A program made the translations under genes and the position numbers. Source: Simkaniaceae bacterium (GTDB taxonomy: Bacteria > Chlamydiota > Chlamydiia > Chlamydiales > Simkaniaceae). Taken from it: a stretch of 64,000 nucleotides of DNA. This document shows positions 24,876 to 34,295 of the stretch, piece by piece. Numbering within the stretch: the first letter of the stretch is position 1; each line of letters begins with the position of its first letter. Under the pieces are notes generated by a model, which saw nothing but the letters and a program-made list of their open reading frames with translations, was not told the origin of the DNA and did not search any database. Where the stretch lies: NCBI GenBank assembly GCA_018399055.1, contig CP073762.1:434001-498000 (forward strand), written 5' to 3'.

Positions 24876-26308
24876 TACGAGCTGTAGGACGGATCTCTTC
24901 TCGTATATGAGGGATCAAACTCTTCGCGCGTGACGATAAAAGAGTCGAGCGGTTTTCCTAAAACCATATCATTCTCTATCAGTCCTTTTGCGCGGAGATG
25001 ATCGACCAACTCCTGCTTTAGGTGCTCGTCGACAACGACGATTTGTTCAATAAATTGCGGAGGGATGCGCTCTTTCACCATGATTTCATGGCTGACATGT
25101 CTTTTTGTAAGAGAATTCACAAGTTCAAAAATTGTAGGGCGGTTTTCGTAGTTGGCGTGAACGCGATCCCCAAAGCTATCGTAAAAGTATTGATATGTTC
25201 CAGTGTTCAGAACTTCCTTTGAAAGGATGATGTGCATATTGGAATAATAGCCTCCATCAAACTGCTCGCTTGTGTTTGACAGGATCTGAATAAAGACCGA
25301 GTCATCAGATCCGACCTCCGCATCATCTTCATTTGATATACCGATTTCTCCCAGTTCAAGACGACGGCGAAGCTCTTGAGAAAGGAGTCCTAACTTCAAG
25401 ATATTTGCCACTTGAGGGACTGAGTTATCTCCTGTCATGGCTGTCATCAAGCGCAAAGGGCGGGTGGTGGTTGTTAATAGATCCGTAACAGGAGTTGTGA
25501 TCCGTTTTCTTCCCGGAAGAATTTCTGCTTCCCCCATTTTTGGCAGGTAGTCATTAAGGATCATTTTCATTGGGGGTGCTAATTCGATAATATGCCTTTT
25601 TAAATTGGCAATGGCCATCGTAAAAAGGTCGTTAGATCGCTCAAAACGGGTGGCTTCCTTAGGGAAAAAAGTGCGAAAAAGAGTGGCTATTTTCATTCGC
25701 TCGTGATCAGCAGGAGAGTTGGGGACTAAGACTTTTTGAAGCCCAAGAATAGCGAGGATTTTATGGAAGGTTGCTAAGTCTTGTTGCGTCGTTTGAACCA
25801 CGATATGGCGTGAATGGTTGGGGAACTGCCCCTTCGCATTATTCCCGATGTAGATCGCTCCTAAGGGATGCACAGAAATCTTTAGACATTTTGCATCAGG
25901 GGAGAGGATGTGTCTCGGAAAGAGAGGGTCTGATAATTTTGCATCCTCAACCTCTACTTTTTCAATAGATGAGTGTTGTTCTAGAATGTGGTAGGGGATG
26001 GCTTCTCCATGATCGAGGTTGTGAGAATAGTGGCGGATAATTCGTTCAAGAAAAAGGCGGGCAACGGTATTCACCTTAAAATCAAGCAGAGTCCACTCTT
26101 TATCTTCGATTTTTCGGGTTTGGAAACAGAGATTTCCTCCCTTGATGAGTCCTTTGCCAAATCCATGGAAGTGAGATCCAAAATCACATACCACGTTTTC
26201 TGCATTTTCTATCCGGACAACATGCTTCCCCATTTCTCCAGGCAGGTCATATAATGGATGTTTTCCAAAATCAGGTATTTCAAAATCGGTAATTTCGTCG
26301 ACTTCCAT
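24872..26308 (-). CDS. Hypothetical protein with possible ADP-ribosyltransferase-like C-terminus
   Basis: A 478-residue protein on the opposite strand between two paralogues. The N-terminal 240 residues have no motif I recognise. From residue 288 (MTAMTGDNSVPQVANILKLG then LLS) the pattern is like the first motif of DarT/Tre-type ADP-ribosyltransferases: a polar residue, then N-x-x-x-I-L-x-x-G-L-L-S. FDGGYYSNMHIILSKEVL (350-367) could be the middle strand. HEIMVKERIPPQFIEQIVVV (407-426) resembles the E-x-x-V-x-x-x-I-P-P-x-x-I motif with catalytic Glu 408. This is motif reading only; no search was run. A PARP-like role in host manipulation or conflict is a possibility. Confidence 0.7.
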   Translation of the reverse strand: MEVDEITDFEIPDFGKHPLYDLPGEMGKHVVRIENAENVVCDFGSHFHGFGKGLIKGGNLCFQTRKIEDKEWTLLDFKVNTVARLFLERIIRHYSHNLDHGEAIPYHILEQHSSIEKVEVEDAKLSDPLFPRHILSPDAKCLKISVHPLGAIYIGNNAKGQFPNHSRHIVVQTTQQDLATFHKILAILGLQKVLVPNSPADHERMKIATLFRTFFPKEATRFERSNDLFTMAIANLKRHIIELAPPMKMILNDYLPKMGEAEILPGRKRITTPVTDLLTTTTRPLRLMTAMTGDNSVPQVANILKLGLLSQELRRRLELGEIGISNEDDAEVGSDDSVFIQILSNTSEQFDGGYYSNMHIILSKEVLNTGTYQYFYDSFGDRVHANYENRPTIFELVNSLTKRHVSHEIMVKERIPPQFIEQIVVVDEHLKQELVDHLRAKGLIENDMVLGKPLDSFIVTREEFDPSYTRRDPSYSSY

Positions 26309-26424
26309 TTGAACTCCATTCCTTTAATTAATCGGCAATAGTATAAACGCTTTTCAAATAAAAAAATAGATAAATAAATGTTAATGCTACTACACTGCTT
26401 CCTCCCTAAGATGAGGAGATGAAG

Positions 26425-27870
26425 ATGTCGATTGAAGCGATAGATAGTGATATAAATATTTTGAATTTAGGAGTTTCGGATACGTTTCCTATAGAAGCAA
26501 ATGACGAAGCGGTTGCAACCTATCAAGATCCTGGGGCGTACTCTGGGACGGTCCGTCTTGTTGAAGAAGAGCGGTTGCAGCGCGCGATTTCTCCTAACCT
26601 CCGGGAAGATCCACTAAAGAAAAAGTGCGCTCTGCTTGAAAAACGTATTCTTGATAATCCCTATAAATTCTATCACGATACTGCTTACCTAAAAATGGCA
26701 GAAAAACTTGCTCCCCAAAATCCCCAACTCGCAAAGGAATACGTTGCAAAACTCGAATTTTCTGTAACCCAAGCCGAGGGTTACATCATGGTTTCAAAGT
26801 TTGAAGATGGGGGGATTGCGCGCGAAACGTTGACGAGGGCTAAATGGGCTTTAGGGGAAGGAAAGTATCTCTACCCTAAAACAGTTATACAAATCTATGA
26901 AGAAGAACAGAGAAGAGGTTTTGTTGATTCTGACAAGACCTTGGAAAAACTCTATCAACAGCTCATTATATGGTCAGATCCATCCCAAGGGATGATTTTT
27001 CAGATCCTTGATTTGGCGAGATTCGAACTTAAGTATCAGAAGCCTGAACTTCCCTGCACTCTGCATATTGCCTATGAGATGATCATGAAAAAAATGGGGG
27101 ATATGAAACCCTTAATGCTGCATCATTACTTATCAAAGCTTGGAAAATATGTGGGAGAGGCCAAGCATCCTCTTGCAAATAAAGTAATGATGTCTCTCCG
27201 CGAAAGCATCCAGAACTTGCTTGAACACAAGTCTGATCAGGAATATTTCCCGGGGCAATATGGAATGCATGCGTGGAAAGATTTGATTGTCATGCAGGCG
27301 CAGCACCCCTACTACTTTCAAGAACTAAAAGAAGACTTTCCCAAATATCTTCTCCGCATCCAGGCATTAAAAGAACAATACCCTAAACATCGGACGGAAT
27401 ATGACTTTTCCCTCTATCTTCTGGTTATGGATCTTGCAAAATATAACCTTTCGTTTGCCAAAGAAGCGCGCGCAGATATTAAAGACTCTTCTTGGAACTT
27501 CCAGGCAGCGATTGAAATTTTTCAAAACGGAAAGGGCTCGTTAGAAGAATTTGAGAGCCTCGAAACGCGATTAAAAGCTGAGTTTTCAGAAGATAGTTTT
27601 CTCTCTCTTAGACTATTCACTGTTGCGGCAGATGCATTTGGCTTAGAGAGAGCAATGCCCTTACTGGAAAGTGCAAAAGATTTGGCTCTTGCTCAGCCAG
27701 AGGATTCAAGGCATTGGGTGTATCAAAACATCTTAGAAGTTGAAAACAAATACAATCTTGAAAGCCGGAAAGAAACTTTAAAGGCTCTCTATAATTGCAG
27801 AGGCGCTGACCTCTCCCACGCTCTTTTGCCGATTATTGAAGCAGAGCTGTCTTTGATAGGAAGCAATTAG
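26425..27870 (+). CDS. Helical-repeat hypothetical protein, paralogue B
   Basis: A 481-residue paralogue of the protein at 23400. The start at 26425 (MSIEAIDSDI) is preferred over 26419 because it aligns with the paralogue's MSIEAVES and puts GAGGAG six bases upstream. It has the same overall design: a conserved N-terminal box (EERLQRAISPNLREDPLKKK), many helix pairs, and a shared C-terminal box (YNLESRKETLKALY, SHALLPIIEAELSLI). No enzymatic motif, signal peptide or membrane helix. It overlaps the convergent tag gene by 38 bases. Tandem duplication followed by insertion of the opposite-strand gene, or vice versa, explains the arrangement. Confidence 0.78.
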   Translation: MSIEAIDSDINILNLGVSDTFPIEANDEAVATYQDPGAYSGTVRLVEEERLQRAISPNLREDPLKKKCALLEKRILDNPYKFYHDTAYLKMAEKLAPQNPQLAKEYVAKLEFSVTQAEGYIMVSKFEDGGIARETLTRAKWALGEGKYLYPKTVIQIYEEEQRRGFVDSDKTLEKLYQQLIIWSDPSQGMIFQILDLARFELKYQKPELPCTLHIAYEMIMKKMGDMKPLMLHHYLSKLGKYVGEAKHPLANKVMMSLRESIQNLLEHKSDQEYFPGQYGMHAWKDLIVMQAQHPYYFQELKEDFPKYLLRIQALKEQYPKHRTEYDFSLYLLVMDLAKYNLSFAKEARADIKDSSWNFQAAIEIFQNGKGSLEEFESLETRLKAEFSEDSFLSLRLFTVAADAFGLERAMPLLESAKDLALAQPEDSRHWVYQNILEVENKYNLESRKETLKALYNCRGADLSHALLPIIEAELSLIGSN

Positions 27871-28390
27871 GAGTGTGATCAGCGATTAAGCCGGCTGCTT
27901 GCAGGTATGAATAGATAATTTTGGGGCCGACAAAAGAAAACCCCCGTTTTTTAAGTGCTTTGGAGATCTCGATGCTTTCAGGTGAAGAGCTCCGCATTTC
28001 CAGATAGGGGAGAGGAGCGCCTTCCACAAATTTCCAAATATAGGAATCAAAAGACCCTTCCTCTCCTTGAAGGGTTAGAAAGCTGCGGGCATTTTTTCGA
28101 ATGGAGAATACTTTTAACTTATGCCGAATGATTCCCGAGTCTCGAGCCGCAGTTAGGAGCTGATTATCTGTCATAATCGCAACTTTTTCTGGATCGAATT
28201 GATGAAAGATTTTGCGATAAGCATCTCGCTTCTTTAAGACGATCTCCCACGAAAGTCCTGCTTGTTGCCCCTCTAAACAGAGAAGCTCAAAATGCTTTTG
28301 ATCATCATGAATAGGGCGCCCCCACTCCGTGTCGTGATAGGCAACAAGGAGTGGGTTTGAATTCTTAGCCCAAGTACAGCGGTCCTTCAT
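27833..28390 (-). CDS. tag: DNA-3-methyladenine glycosylase I
   Basis: A 185-residue DNA repair enzyme that removes 3-methyladenine by base excision. It has the family start RCTWAKNSNPLLVAYHDTEWG, with the zinc-ligand Cys near residue 5 and His near 19. EGQQAGLSWEIVLKKRDAYR carries the conserved helix and catalytic Glu. GFSFVGPKIIYSYLQAAGL follows, and the C-terminal DHTPNCF supplies the second His and Cys of the zinc snap. The birA stop overlaps its start by four bases (ATGA), so both are read together. It overlaps paralogue B convergently. Confidence 0.94.
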   Translation of the reverse strand: MKDRCTWAKNSNPLLVAYHDTEWGRPIHDDQKHFELLCLEGQQAGLSWEIVLKKRDAYRKIFHQFDPEKVAIMTDNQLLTAARDSGIIRHKLKVFSIRKNARSFLTLQGEEGSFDSYIWKFVEGAPLPYLEMRSSSPESIEISKALKKRGFSFVGPKIIYSYLQAAGLIADHTPNCFLSKTALLQ

Positions 28391-29121
28391 TTTTTGATTT
28401 CACCCGAGCTGATCGTTTGGATCTCACCATCTGGCAGGAGGAGATTGAGACGACCATCAGGATTTAAGGAATGGAGAGTTCCTGAAATTGTATGACTATT
28501 TTGTTTGAGAGTAATGGGCATCCCTTTATGGGTAAGAAGTGCATCGTAACTCATGTAAAAGGGTTTGAACCCATCCCTTTTATAGAGGTTGTAATCGTCG
28601 ATAAAAAATTTATCGAGGGTTTTGGTTAAGGCTTCGCGGTTATGTTCTTTTCCCGTTTCAGTCATTAAGGAAGTTGCGGGTTGATCGACGCTGTCGAGGA
28701 GTTTCTGCGGCATATTGATATTAATACCAGTTCCTAAAACCACCCCAAATTTACCCTGAAGATCAATTGTTTCGCAAAGGATCCCAGAGATTTTCTTTTG
28801 ATTGACGAGAACATCATTGGGCCACTTGATCTGGGGTTTCAGCCCTTCCTTATTGAGAAGTTTAGCAATAGAGAGGCAAAGAATCTGCGCTAAATTGTTG
28901 AGATCCATGGGATTTTTATTTGAAGTGAAATAATAGGTGAGATAGATGTTCATTCCCTTTGGAGAAAGCCATTCCCTCTTAAAACGACCCCTTCCCTTTA
29001 ACTGCTCATCTGCAGTAATTCTTGTAATCTCATCCTGCTCAAACTGCTCATAGTTTTCCTTGGCATAAGTGTTTGTTGAATCGATAGTATCAAGATGAAT
29101 TGTGGTGACTTTTTCTACCAT
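28387..29121 (-). CDS. birA: Biotin--[acetyl-CoA carboxylase] ligase
   Basis: A 244-residue biotin protein ligase lacking the N-terminal DNA-binding domain, so it is a monofunctional enzyme. LDTIDSTNTYAKE is the family start. The biotinyl-AMP loop reads KGRGRFKREWLSPKG (GRGRxxRxW). KWPNDVLVNQKKISGILCE and GVVLGTGININ complete the active site. A small SH3-like C-terminal domain ends DGEIQTISSGEI. It activates the biotin carboxyl carrier of fatty acid synthesis. It matches CT725 and is divergent from rodA, as expected from chlamydial synteny. Confidence 0.95.
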   Translation of the reverse strand: MVEKVTTIHLDTIDSTNTYAKENYEQFEQDEITRITADEQLKGRGRFKREWLSPKGMNIYLTYYFTSNKNPMDLNNLAQILCLSIAKLLNKEGLKPQIKWPNDVLVNQKKISGILCETIDLQGKFGVVLGTGININMPQKLLDSVDQPATSLMTETGKEHNREALTKTLDKFFIDDYNLYKRDGFKPFYMSYDALLTHKGMPITLKQNSHTISGTLHSLNPDGRLNLLLPDGEIQTISSGEIKK

Positions 29122-29150
29122 AATAACTCCAAATATTAGAGAATACGCAT

Positions 29151-30284
29151 ATGTGGAACCATCAATATTTAAAGCGTATTGACTTTAGAACTCTTCCGAT
29201 CATCGCCATTTTAATGGTGATGAGCATCTTGATTATTGCGTCAACCACCTCTGAGGTCCAAATTACTGGAGAAGATTTCTTCTTTACTCCTACAGTCAAA
29301 AATCAGATCCAACGTTTTGGCGTTGGAATCCTTTGTTATCTGTTTTTCGCAGGCCTCGACTACCATAAACTCCGCGAGTGGGCCTGGATTCTTTACATTG
29401 GGACCATTTTACTTCTCTTCGGTCTTTTTTTTACAGAATCTATTCAACACGTTCATCGTTGGTACCGCATTCCTTTTGTTGGAGGAACTCTGCAACCCTC
29501 TGAGTATGCTAAACTTTCTCTCGTTCTTACCTTGAGTTGGTTTCTTGAAAAAAAGGGGAGAAACGTGGGGGACTGGAGAACTTTTTTTCAAGCCTCGCTT
29601 ATTGTTTTCATCCCGTTTGTTCTCATTTTAAAGCAGCCCGACCTAGGTTCTGCAATGGTTTTATATCCTATGACACTGGGGATGTTTTATTTTGGTGGGA
29701 TCAAACGGAAAATCATAAAAATCATGTCGATTATGGGTGTTGCAGCCTTGGTCTTGATTTCCCTCATCTTCACCGGAATCCTTTCTCATGAAGAGCTCCG
29801 TCCTGTCGCAACAAAAGTTTTAAAAGAATATCAGTACGAAAGATTTGATCCAGATACCTACCACCATCAAGCAGCTAAAACAGCGATTGCTCTTGGCGGA
29901 TATACTGGCAGCGGATTTAAAAAAAGTATGTTTACAGGAAGGCAATTCCTTCCCGCAGCTCATACCGACTCTGTTTTCCCTGCATTTGCAGAAGAATATG
30001 GAATTTTTGGGGCTATTTTCATGCTTCTCTTGTTTTTTGGATTGATTTACTATAGTTTTCAAGTAACAGCGGTAGCCAGAGACCATTTTGGGCGGGTTCT
30101 TTCCTCCGGAATTGCTGTGTACCTGGCTATCCATGTGGTGATCAACATTGGAATGATGTGCGGCTTTCTGCCCATTACTGGGGTGCCTTTGGTACTTGTA
30201 ACCTATGGAGGCTCTTCCGTTACATTGACAATGAGCGCCCTTGGTATGTTGCAGAGTGTCTATACAAGAAGGTTTATGTTTTGA
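29151..30284 (+). CDS. rodA: RodA/FtsW-family peptidoglycan glycosyltransferase
   Basis: A 377-residue SEDS protein with about ten membrane helices, matching CT726. SEDS proteins polymerise lipid II glycan strands. RodA is part of the MreB-linked machinery, which in FtsZ-lacking chlamydiae drives division-site peptidoglycan. Hallmarks: YHHQAAKTAIALGGYTGSGF, FAEEYGIFGAIFMLLLFFG (with the conserved EEYG), and MMCGFLPITGVPLVLVTYGGSS, the SEDS signature. The catalytic Asp lies in the VFPAFAEEYG-upstream loop (HTDSVFPA). It is followed by a coupled small gene whose TTG start overlaps its stop. Confidence 0.94.
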   Translation: MWNHQYLKRIDFRTLPIIAILMVMSILIIASTTSEVQITGEDFFFTPTVKNQIQRFGVGILCYLFFAGLDYHKLREWAWILYIGTILLLFGLFFTESIQHVHRWYRIPFVGGTLQPSEYAKLSLVLTLSWFLEKKGRNVGDWRTFFQASLIVFIPFVLILKQPDLGSAMVLYPMTLGMFYFGGIKRKIIKIMSIMGVAALVLISLIFTGILSHEELRPVATKVLKEYQYERFDPDTYHHQAAKTAIALGGYTGSGFKKSMFTGRQFLPAAHTDSVFPAFAEEYGIFGAIFMLLLFFGLIYYSFQVTAVARDHFGRVLSSGIAVYLAIHVVINIGMMCGFLPITGVPLVLVTYGGSSVTLTMSALGMLQSVYTRRFMF

Positions 30285-30754
30285 AAAAGCATCCATTTAT
30301 TTTTAAATCCGGTTCATGGATTGGAGAAGGGAAAATCACCCTCTCAATGATGGATGAAGAGCTTGCCTTTTATACACGGTGGAAAGTTCCCGAAGTTGAT
30401 AAAAAGGGGCGCGTTGACTCTCTCCAAGAAATTCAAATTTCAGGGCTCTCAGATGTGATGCAAAACCAATTCGCCTTTTACGATATCACCCGAAGAGGAT
30501 TTCATATTGAACTTGAAAACCAATCTCTTGGCAAGGTTGTTGGCAAGGGGATGATCAGTGACAACCTGATTGGTTGGGAGTTTCGTCTTGACCATCTAGG
30601 CTTTGAAGGGTTCGAATTTTATGAAAAAGGGGATGCTCCCGGTACATATCTTATGCACGCTGAATATTCCACCAACGATGATTTTCGCACGGTTATCCAC
30701 GGAAAAATCTGGCGCCCACTCGAAGATCAAAACGAATTAGAAAAAAGTAACTAA
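30281..30754 (+). CDS. Conserved-looking small protein coupled to rodA
   Basis: About 157 residues read from a TTG at 30281 that overlaps the rodA stop (TTGA). The open frame extends upstream, but that part is antiphase to rodA coding sequence. It reads like a beta-sandwich or lipocalin-like domain: SGSWIGEGKITL, LAFYTRWKVPEV, FYDITRRGFHIELENQSLGKVVGKG, WEFRLDHLGFEGFEFYE. Charged and aromatic strands alternate. No membrane helix. Coupling to rodA may be positional only. Function unknown. Confidence 0.72.
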   Translation: MKKHPFIFKSGSWIGEGKITLSMMDEELAFYTRWKVPEVDKKGRVDSLQEIQISGLSDVMQNQFAFYDITRRGFHIELENQSLGKVVGKGMISDNLIGWEFRLDHLGFEGFEFYEKGDAPGTYLMHAEYSTNDDFRTVIHGKIWRPLEDQNELEKSN

Positions 30755-30759
30755 TCCCT

Positions 30760-31062
30760 TTATCTAGGAGAATTTAATCTTACAATAATGCGACCTTCAA
30801 CGTGGATGGCTCTGCTGAATTCACTCTTAATATAATTCAAAGCTTCTTCAGCTACCCCGTATTCCATGGGATCTTTAATAGAGATTGACTTTCCTTTAGG
30901 GTCAAAAAATTGAATTGAAGATAGGTCGACCTTCTCTAACACAGCGTCCTGAACCAATGATGCAATAACCGCAAACTTCCCAGGAATCTCTTCTAATTCA
31001 CTGATTGAAAGTTGCAACGTTGCTTTGCCATTGATCTCCATAGAAATTGTTAAATCAGACAT
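30760..31062 (-). CDS. Small hypothetical protein
   Basis: A 100-residue protein starting MSDLTISMEING, with GGTGG upstream of the ATG. It combines a strand-rich N-terminus with a helix (EYGVAEEALNYIKSEFSRA) and a final strand HVEGRIIVRL. No family motif is visible. It faces the gene after rodA convergently, five bases apart, and is divergent from the small lipoprotein. Confidence 0.6.
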   Translation of the reverse strand: MSDLTISMEINGKATLQLSISELEEIPGKFAVIASLVQDAVLEKVDLSSIQFFDPKGKSISIKDPMEYGVAEEALNYIKSEFSRAIHVEGRIIVRLNSPR

Positions 31063-31213
31063 ACTACCACCGTTTATGTTTGAAAATATGAATAGATTAA
31101 CTAGCTGAAAAGTTTTCTGTCAAATTTTCATTCCTTCATTCATTGAATATTGTAACAGATCTGTTGATAATAATATTTACAATGGTTATTAACTAAAAAT
31201 AGGTAGGTAATTT

Positions 31214-31549
31214 ATGAAGTATATTTTTTTGTTAGGACTTTTGTTCTTGATGGGGTGCGGAGCAAGTGGTGAAATTATGACGCGCGACAAGTATGCTGAA
31301 GTTGAAATAGGGATGACAACGCAGGATATTGAAAAGCAATACGGCAAGCCTTACAAAATTGTATCGAAAGGGGAGGGAAAAGAGACCTACGAATACATCG
31401 AAAAAATCACTATGGGGACGCAAGTGATTGAGCAGCGTCGTTACTATATTGTGATTGAAGATGGGAAGGTTGTTGGAAAGTACATGAAAGTTTCCAATCC
31501 CCCACCATTTGAGGCCATCTATTCAGATGACCCCTATCCTAATTATTGA
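31214..31549 (+). CDS. Small SmpA/OmlA (BamE-like) lipoprotein
   Basis: A 111-residue protein with a signal peptide ending in a lipobox (FLLGLLFLMGC, Cys near residue 15), so it is probably lipid-anchored in the envelope. After the anchor, YAEVEIGMTTQDIEKQYGKPYKI has the BamE/SmpA fold signature (I-x-x-G-M-T-x-x-x-V-x-x-x-x-G-x-P). Tyr- and Gly-rich strands follow (YIVIEDGKVVGKY). BamE-like domains help outer-membrane assembly or act as small binding modules. It is not next to other Bam genes, so a different role is possible. Confidence 0.78.
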   Translation: MKYIFLLGLLFLMGCGASGEIMTRDKYAEVEIGMTTQDIEKQYGKPYKIVSKGEGKETYEYIEKITMGTQVIEQRRYYIVIEDGKVVGKYMKVSNPPPFEAIYSDDPYPNY

Positions 31550-31795
31550 GGCCACTAGCAATATGTTCCAACAACAGGAGTAGCTAATACAACTCACCCC
31601 TGACAGGAACATTCCTATGCAATAGACCTTTGTTGCATTGCAACTCAAGCAAGCTTTGGGCTGAGCTCGTTGATATAAAGAGGGAGGGGCACGGACAAAG
31701 CCAAACTACACATTGCTGTCATTAAAAATTCTCTGTTCTTTTTCCGCGCTTAAATGGCAACTGTATAGAGAATAAAAGTCAGTCTAAAAAGAAGG

Positions 31796-31830
31796 CTAAC
31801 ACTCTCTCTCATAACAGAGGAGAGTGTTAG
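31796..31830 (-). terminator. Terminator hairpin after the str operon
   Basis: CTAACACTCTC at 31796-31806 pairs with GAGAGTGTTAG at 31820-31830 across a short loop. On the minus strand the stem is followed by CCTTCTTTTT. It lies 15 bases after the rpsJ stop and fits an intrinsic terminator for rpsL-rpsG-fusA-rpsJ. The stem is symmetrical, so it could also stop plus-strand reading. Confidence 0.7.
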
Positions 31831-31844
31831 CTATATAAATTTGT

Positions 31845-32180
31845 TTAGGCCTTGATTTTGATATCAACACCAGCTGCGACGGGAAGGACTTTAAGTTTGT
31901 CGATCGTATCGAGTGTGGGGTTAATAATGTCAAGAAGACGAATGTGAGTACGGATCTCAAATTGCTCTCGTGACTTCTTGTCAACGTGAGGTGAGCGGAG
32001 GACTGTATAGATTTCTCGCTTCGTAGGAAGGGGAATCGGTCCAACAATCCGTGCGCCTGTTCTCTTTGCTGTCTCAACAATATCGGCAGTTGAGCGGTCA
32101 AGAATGCGCTGGTCATATCCTTTAAGGCGGACCCTTATCTTTTTTCTACTAGGTTCTTTTACCTTCGGTTCTTTTGCCAT
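31845..32180 (-). CDS. rpsJ: 30S ribosomal protein S10
   Basis: A 111-residue S10, the small-subunit protein also known as the NusE antitermination factor. After a short lysine-rich extension, [24 protein letters not shown] is the family start. [33 protein letters not shown] is the long loop that inserts into the 30S head. It follows fusA with a zero-base gap (fusA stop at 32181), the chlamydial str operon order. About 10 residues longer than E. coli S10 (103) at the N-terminus. Confidence 0.97.
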   Translation of the reverse strand: MAKEPKVKEPSRKKIRVRLKGYDQRILDRSTADIVETAKRTGARIVGPIPLPTKREIYTVLRSPHVDKKSREQFEIRTHIRLLDIINPTLDTIDKLKVLPVAAGVDIKIKA

Positions 32181-34277
32181 TTATTGTCTCTTTGTAATTT
32201 CTTCTTGGATTTTTGTAGGAACACGTTCAAAGTGGCTAGGCTCCATGGTATATGTAGCACGGCCCGAGCTGAGAGAACGGAGTGTTGTCGAATAACCAAA
32301 CATTTCACTTAAGGGAACTTCACATTCAAAGAGGACAGCACCTTTTTGACTCCCTTGGTTTTGAATTTTCCCACGACGCCTGTTGATGTCACCCATGACA
32401 TCTCCTAAATAATCTTCAGGAGTTGTCACAACAACCTTCATTATCGGTTCGAGGATAATAGGCTTACTTTTCTTTGCAGCGTCTTTAATTGCCATTGAAG
32501 AGCAAATCTTAAAGGCCATTTCGTTCGAATCAACCTCGTGGAATGACCCAAATACGATTGCCACTTTAACATCAACTAAGCTAAATCCTGCAAGAACTCC
32601 ATTGGCAAGACCTTCTTCTACCCCTTTGATACATGCTGGAATGTACTCTCTTGGGATAACCCCTCCAACGATCTTGCTAACAACTTCGTTGCCTTTACCC
32701 GACTCGTTTGGTTCAATCTCTAAGCAAACATGCGCGTACTGACCACGTCCACCAGACTGCTTTACAAACTTGGTATCTGTTTTTCCAGGTGCGGTAATGG
32801 TTTCTTTGTATGAGACCTGTGGTGCACCCACATTTGCCTCAACCTTGAATTCGCGGAACATTCTGTCTTTTAAGATCTCGAGGTGAAGTTCACCCATTCC
32901 AGCGATAATTGTTTGTCCAGTTTCCTCGTTTGTTGTGACGCGGAAAGTGGGATCTTCTTCAGAAAGGGAGCCTAATGCTACCGAAAGTTTTTCTCTGTCA
33001 CCTTTTGATTTTGGCTCAATTGCCATCGAAATCACAGGCTCGGGGAATTCCATCTTCTCTAGAAGAAGAGGATTGCTTTCAGCGCAAAGGGTGTCTCCAG
33101 TACTGGTATTCTTCAGTCCAATGATTGCTGCAATATCCCCTGTAAAGAACTCATCGCGATCCTTTCGTTGGTTCGAGTGCATTTCAAGTAGTCTTGAAAC
33201 ACGTTCTTTTTTGCCTTTTGTAGTGTTGATCAGAGTCATCCCTTTTGCAAGAGTTCCTGAGTAAACACGAACAAAAGTTAGGCGCCCGACGTAAGGGTCG
33301 GTAACCACTTTAAAGGCAAGCGCAGCAAGAGGACTATCATCTGCAGGCTCAAGTGTGAGTTCTTCATCAGAATCAACATCAATCCCTTTGATCGTTCCTC
33401 GATCTAGAGGAGAAGGCATCCATTTTGTTACAGCATCAAGAAGAGGTTGAACTCCTTTGTTCTTAAATGCTGAACCGCAAAGCACAGGATTGAATTTGTT
33501 GGTGACAACACCTTTTCGAATGGCTGCGTGAATTTCATCTTCAGTTAAAGTGTCAGGTGCTTCAAGAACCTTCATCATGAATTCTTCATTCGAATCATCA
33601 ATTGTTGCAAGTTCTTCAAGCAATTTTGCTCGAAGCTCCTGGCATTTTTCTTTCAAATCATCAGGAATATCAGTGGTTTCGAACTCAGCGCCCAGGGTCT
33701 CATCTTTAAAGATGTAGGCTTTCATAGAAACAAGATCACACATCCCTAGGAAGTCATTTTCGGCCCCAATGGGGTATTGAATAGGTATGGCATTTGCACC
33801 GAGTTTCTCTTGCATGCTCTTAATGCAGTAAAAATAGTCAGCGCCAACGCGATCCATTTTGTTGATGAAAGCAATTCTAGGTACACCATATCTTTCAGCC
33901 TGTTTCCATACAGTCTCAGATTGGGGTTGCACTCCATCTACCGCACTAAAGACAGCAACAGCGCCATCAAGGACTCGCAAGGAACGCTCTACCTCAACGG
34001 TAAAGTCAACGTGTCCTGGTGTATCAATGATGTTGATCTTGCAGTCTTTCCAATAAACAGTTGTAGCTGCAGAAGTAATGGTAATTCCACGTTCTTGTTC
34101 CTGTTCCATCCAGTCCATTGTGGCGGCCCCTTCATGGACCTCACCAATACGGTGTACACGACCGGAGTAATATAGGATTCGCTCTGTACAAGTCGTTTTT
34201 CCGGCATCGATGTGGGCCATGATGCCAATGTTACGTACGCTTGCTAATTTATCTTGTGGGGGGCGTTTATTTGCCAT
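32181..34277 (-). CDS. fusA: Elongation factor G
   Basis: A 698-residue translational GTPase that moves tRNA and mRNA through the ribosome. The GTPase domain starts [21 protein letters not shown] (P-loop); DTPGHVDFT and [12 protein letters not shown] are the G3 and G4 motifs. Domain II to V sequences are typical: AEKLGL-like central strands, [24 protein letters not shown], and the end [20 protein letters not shown]. Length equals the usual 694-704. It lies between rpsG and rpsJ in an operon with short gaps. Confidence 0.98.
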   Translation of the reverse strand: MANKRPPQDKLASVRNIGIMAHIDAGKTTCTERILYYSGRVHRIGEVHEGAATMDWMEQEQERGITITSAATTVYWKDCKINIIDTPGHVDFTVEVERSLRVLDGAVAVFSAVDGVQPQSETVWKQAERYGVPRIAFINKMDRVGADYFYCIKSMQEKLGANAIPIQYPIGAENDFLGMCDLVSMKAYIFKDETLGAEFETTDIPDDLKEKCQELRAKLLEELATIDDSNEEFMMKVLEAPDTLTEDEIHAAIRKGVVTNKFNPVLCGSAFKNKGVQPLLDAVTKWMPSPLDRGTIKGIDVDSDEELTLEPADDSPLAALAFKVVTDPYVGRLTFVRVYSGTLAKGMTLINTTKGKKERVSRLLEMHSNQRKDRDEFFTGDIAAIIGLKNTSTGDTLCAESNPLLLEKMEFPEPVISMAIEPKSKGDREKLSVALGSLSEEDPTFRVTTNEETGQTIIAGMGELHLEILKDRMFREFKVEANVGAPQVSYKETITAPGKTDTKFVKQSGGRGQYAHVCLEIEPNESGKGNEVVSKIVGGVIPREYIPACIKGVEEGLANGVLAGFSLVDVKVAIVFGSFHEVDSNEMAFKICSSMAIKDAAKKSKPIILEPIMKVVVTTPEDYLGDVMGDINRRRGKIQNQGSQKGAVLFECEVPLSEMFGYSTTLRSLSSGRATYTMEPSHFERVPTKIQEEITKRQ

Positions 34278-34295
34278 TGCGCTTCAGAGGCTCCT

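Noticed and set aside
29820-30296. A 158-codon minus-strand reading
   Set aside because: Antisense to the SEDS signature of rodA.
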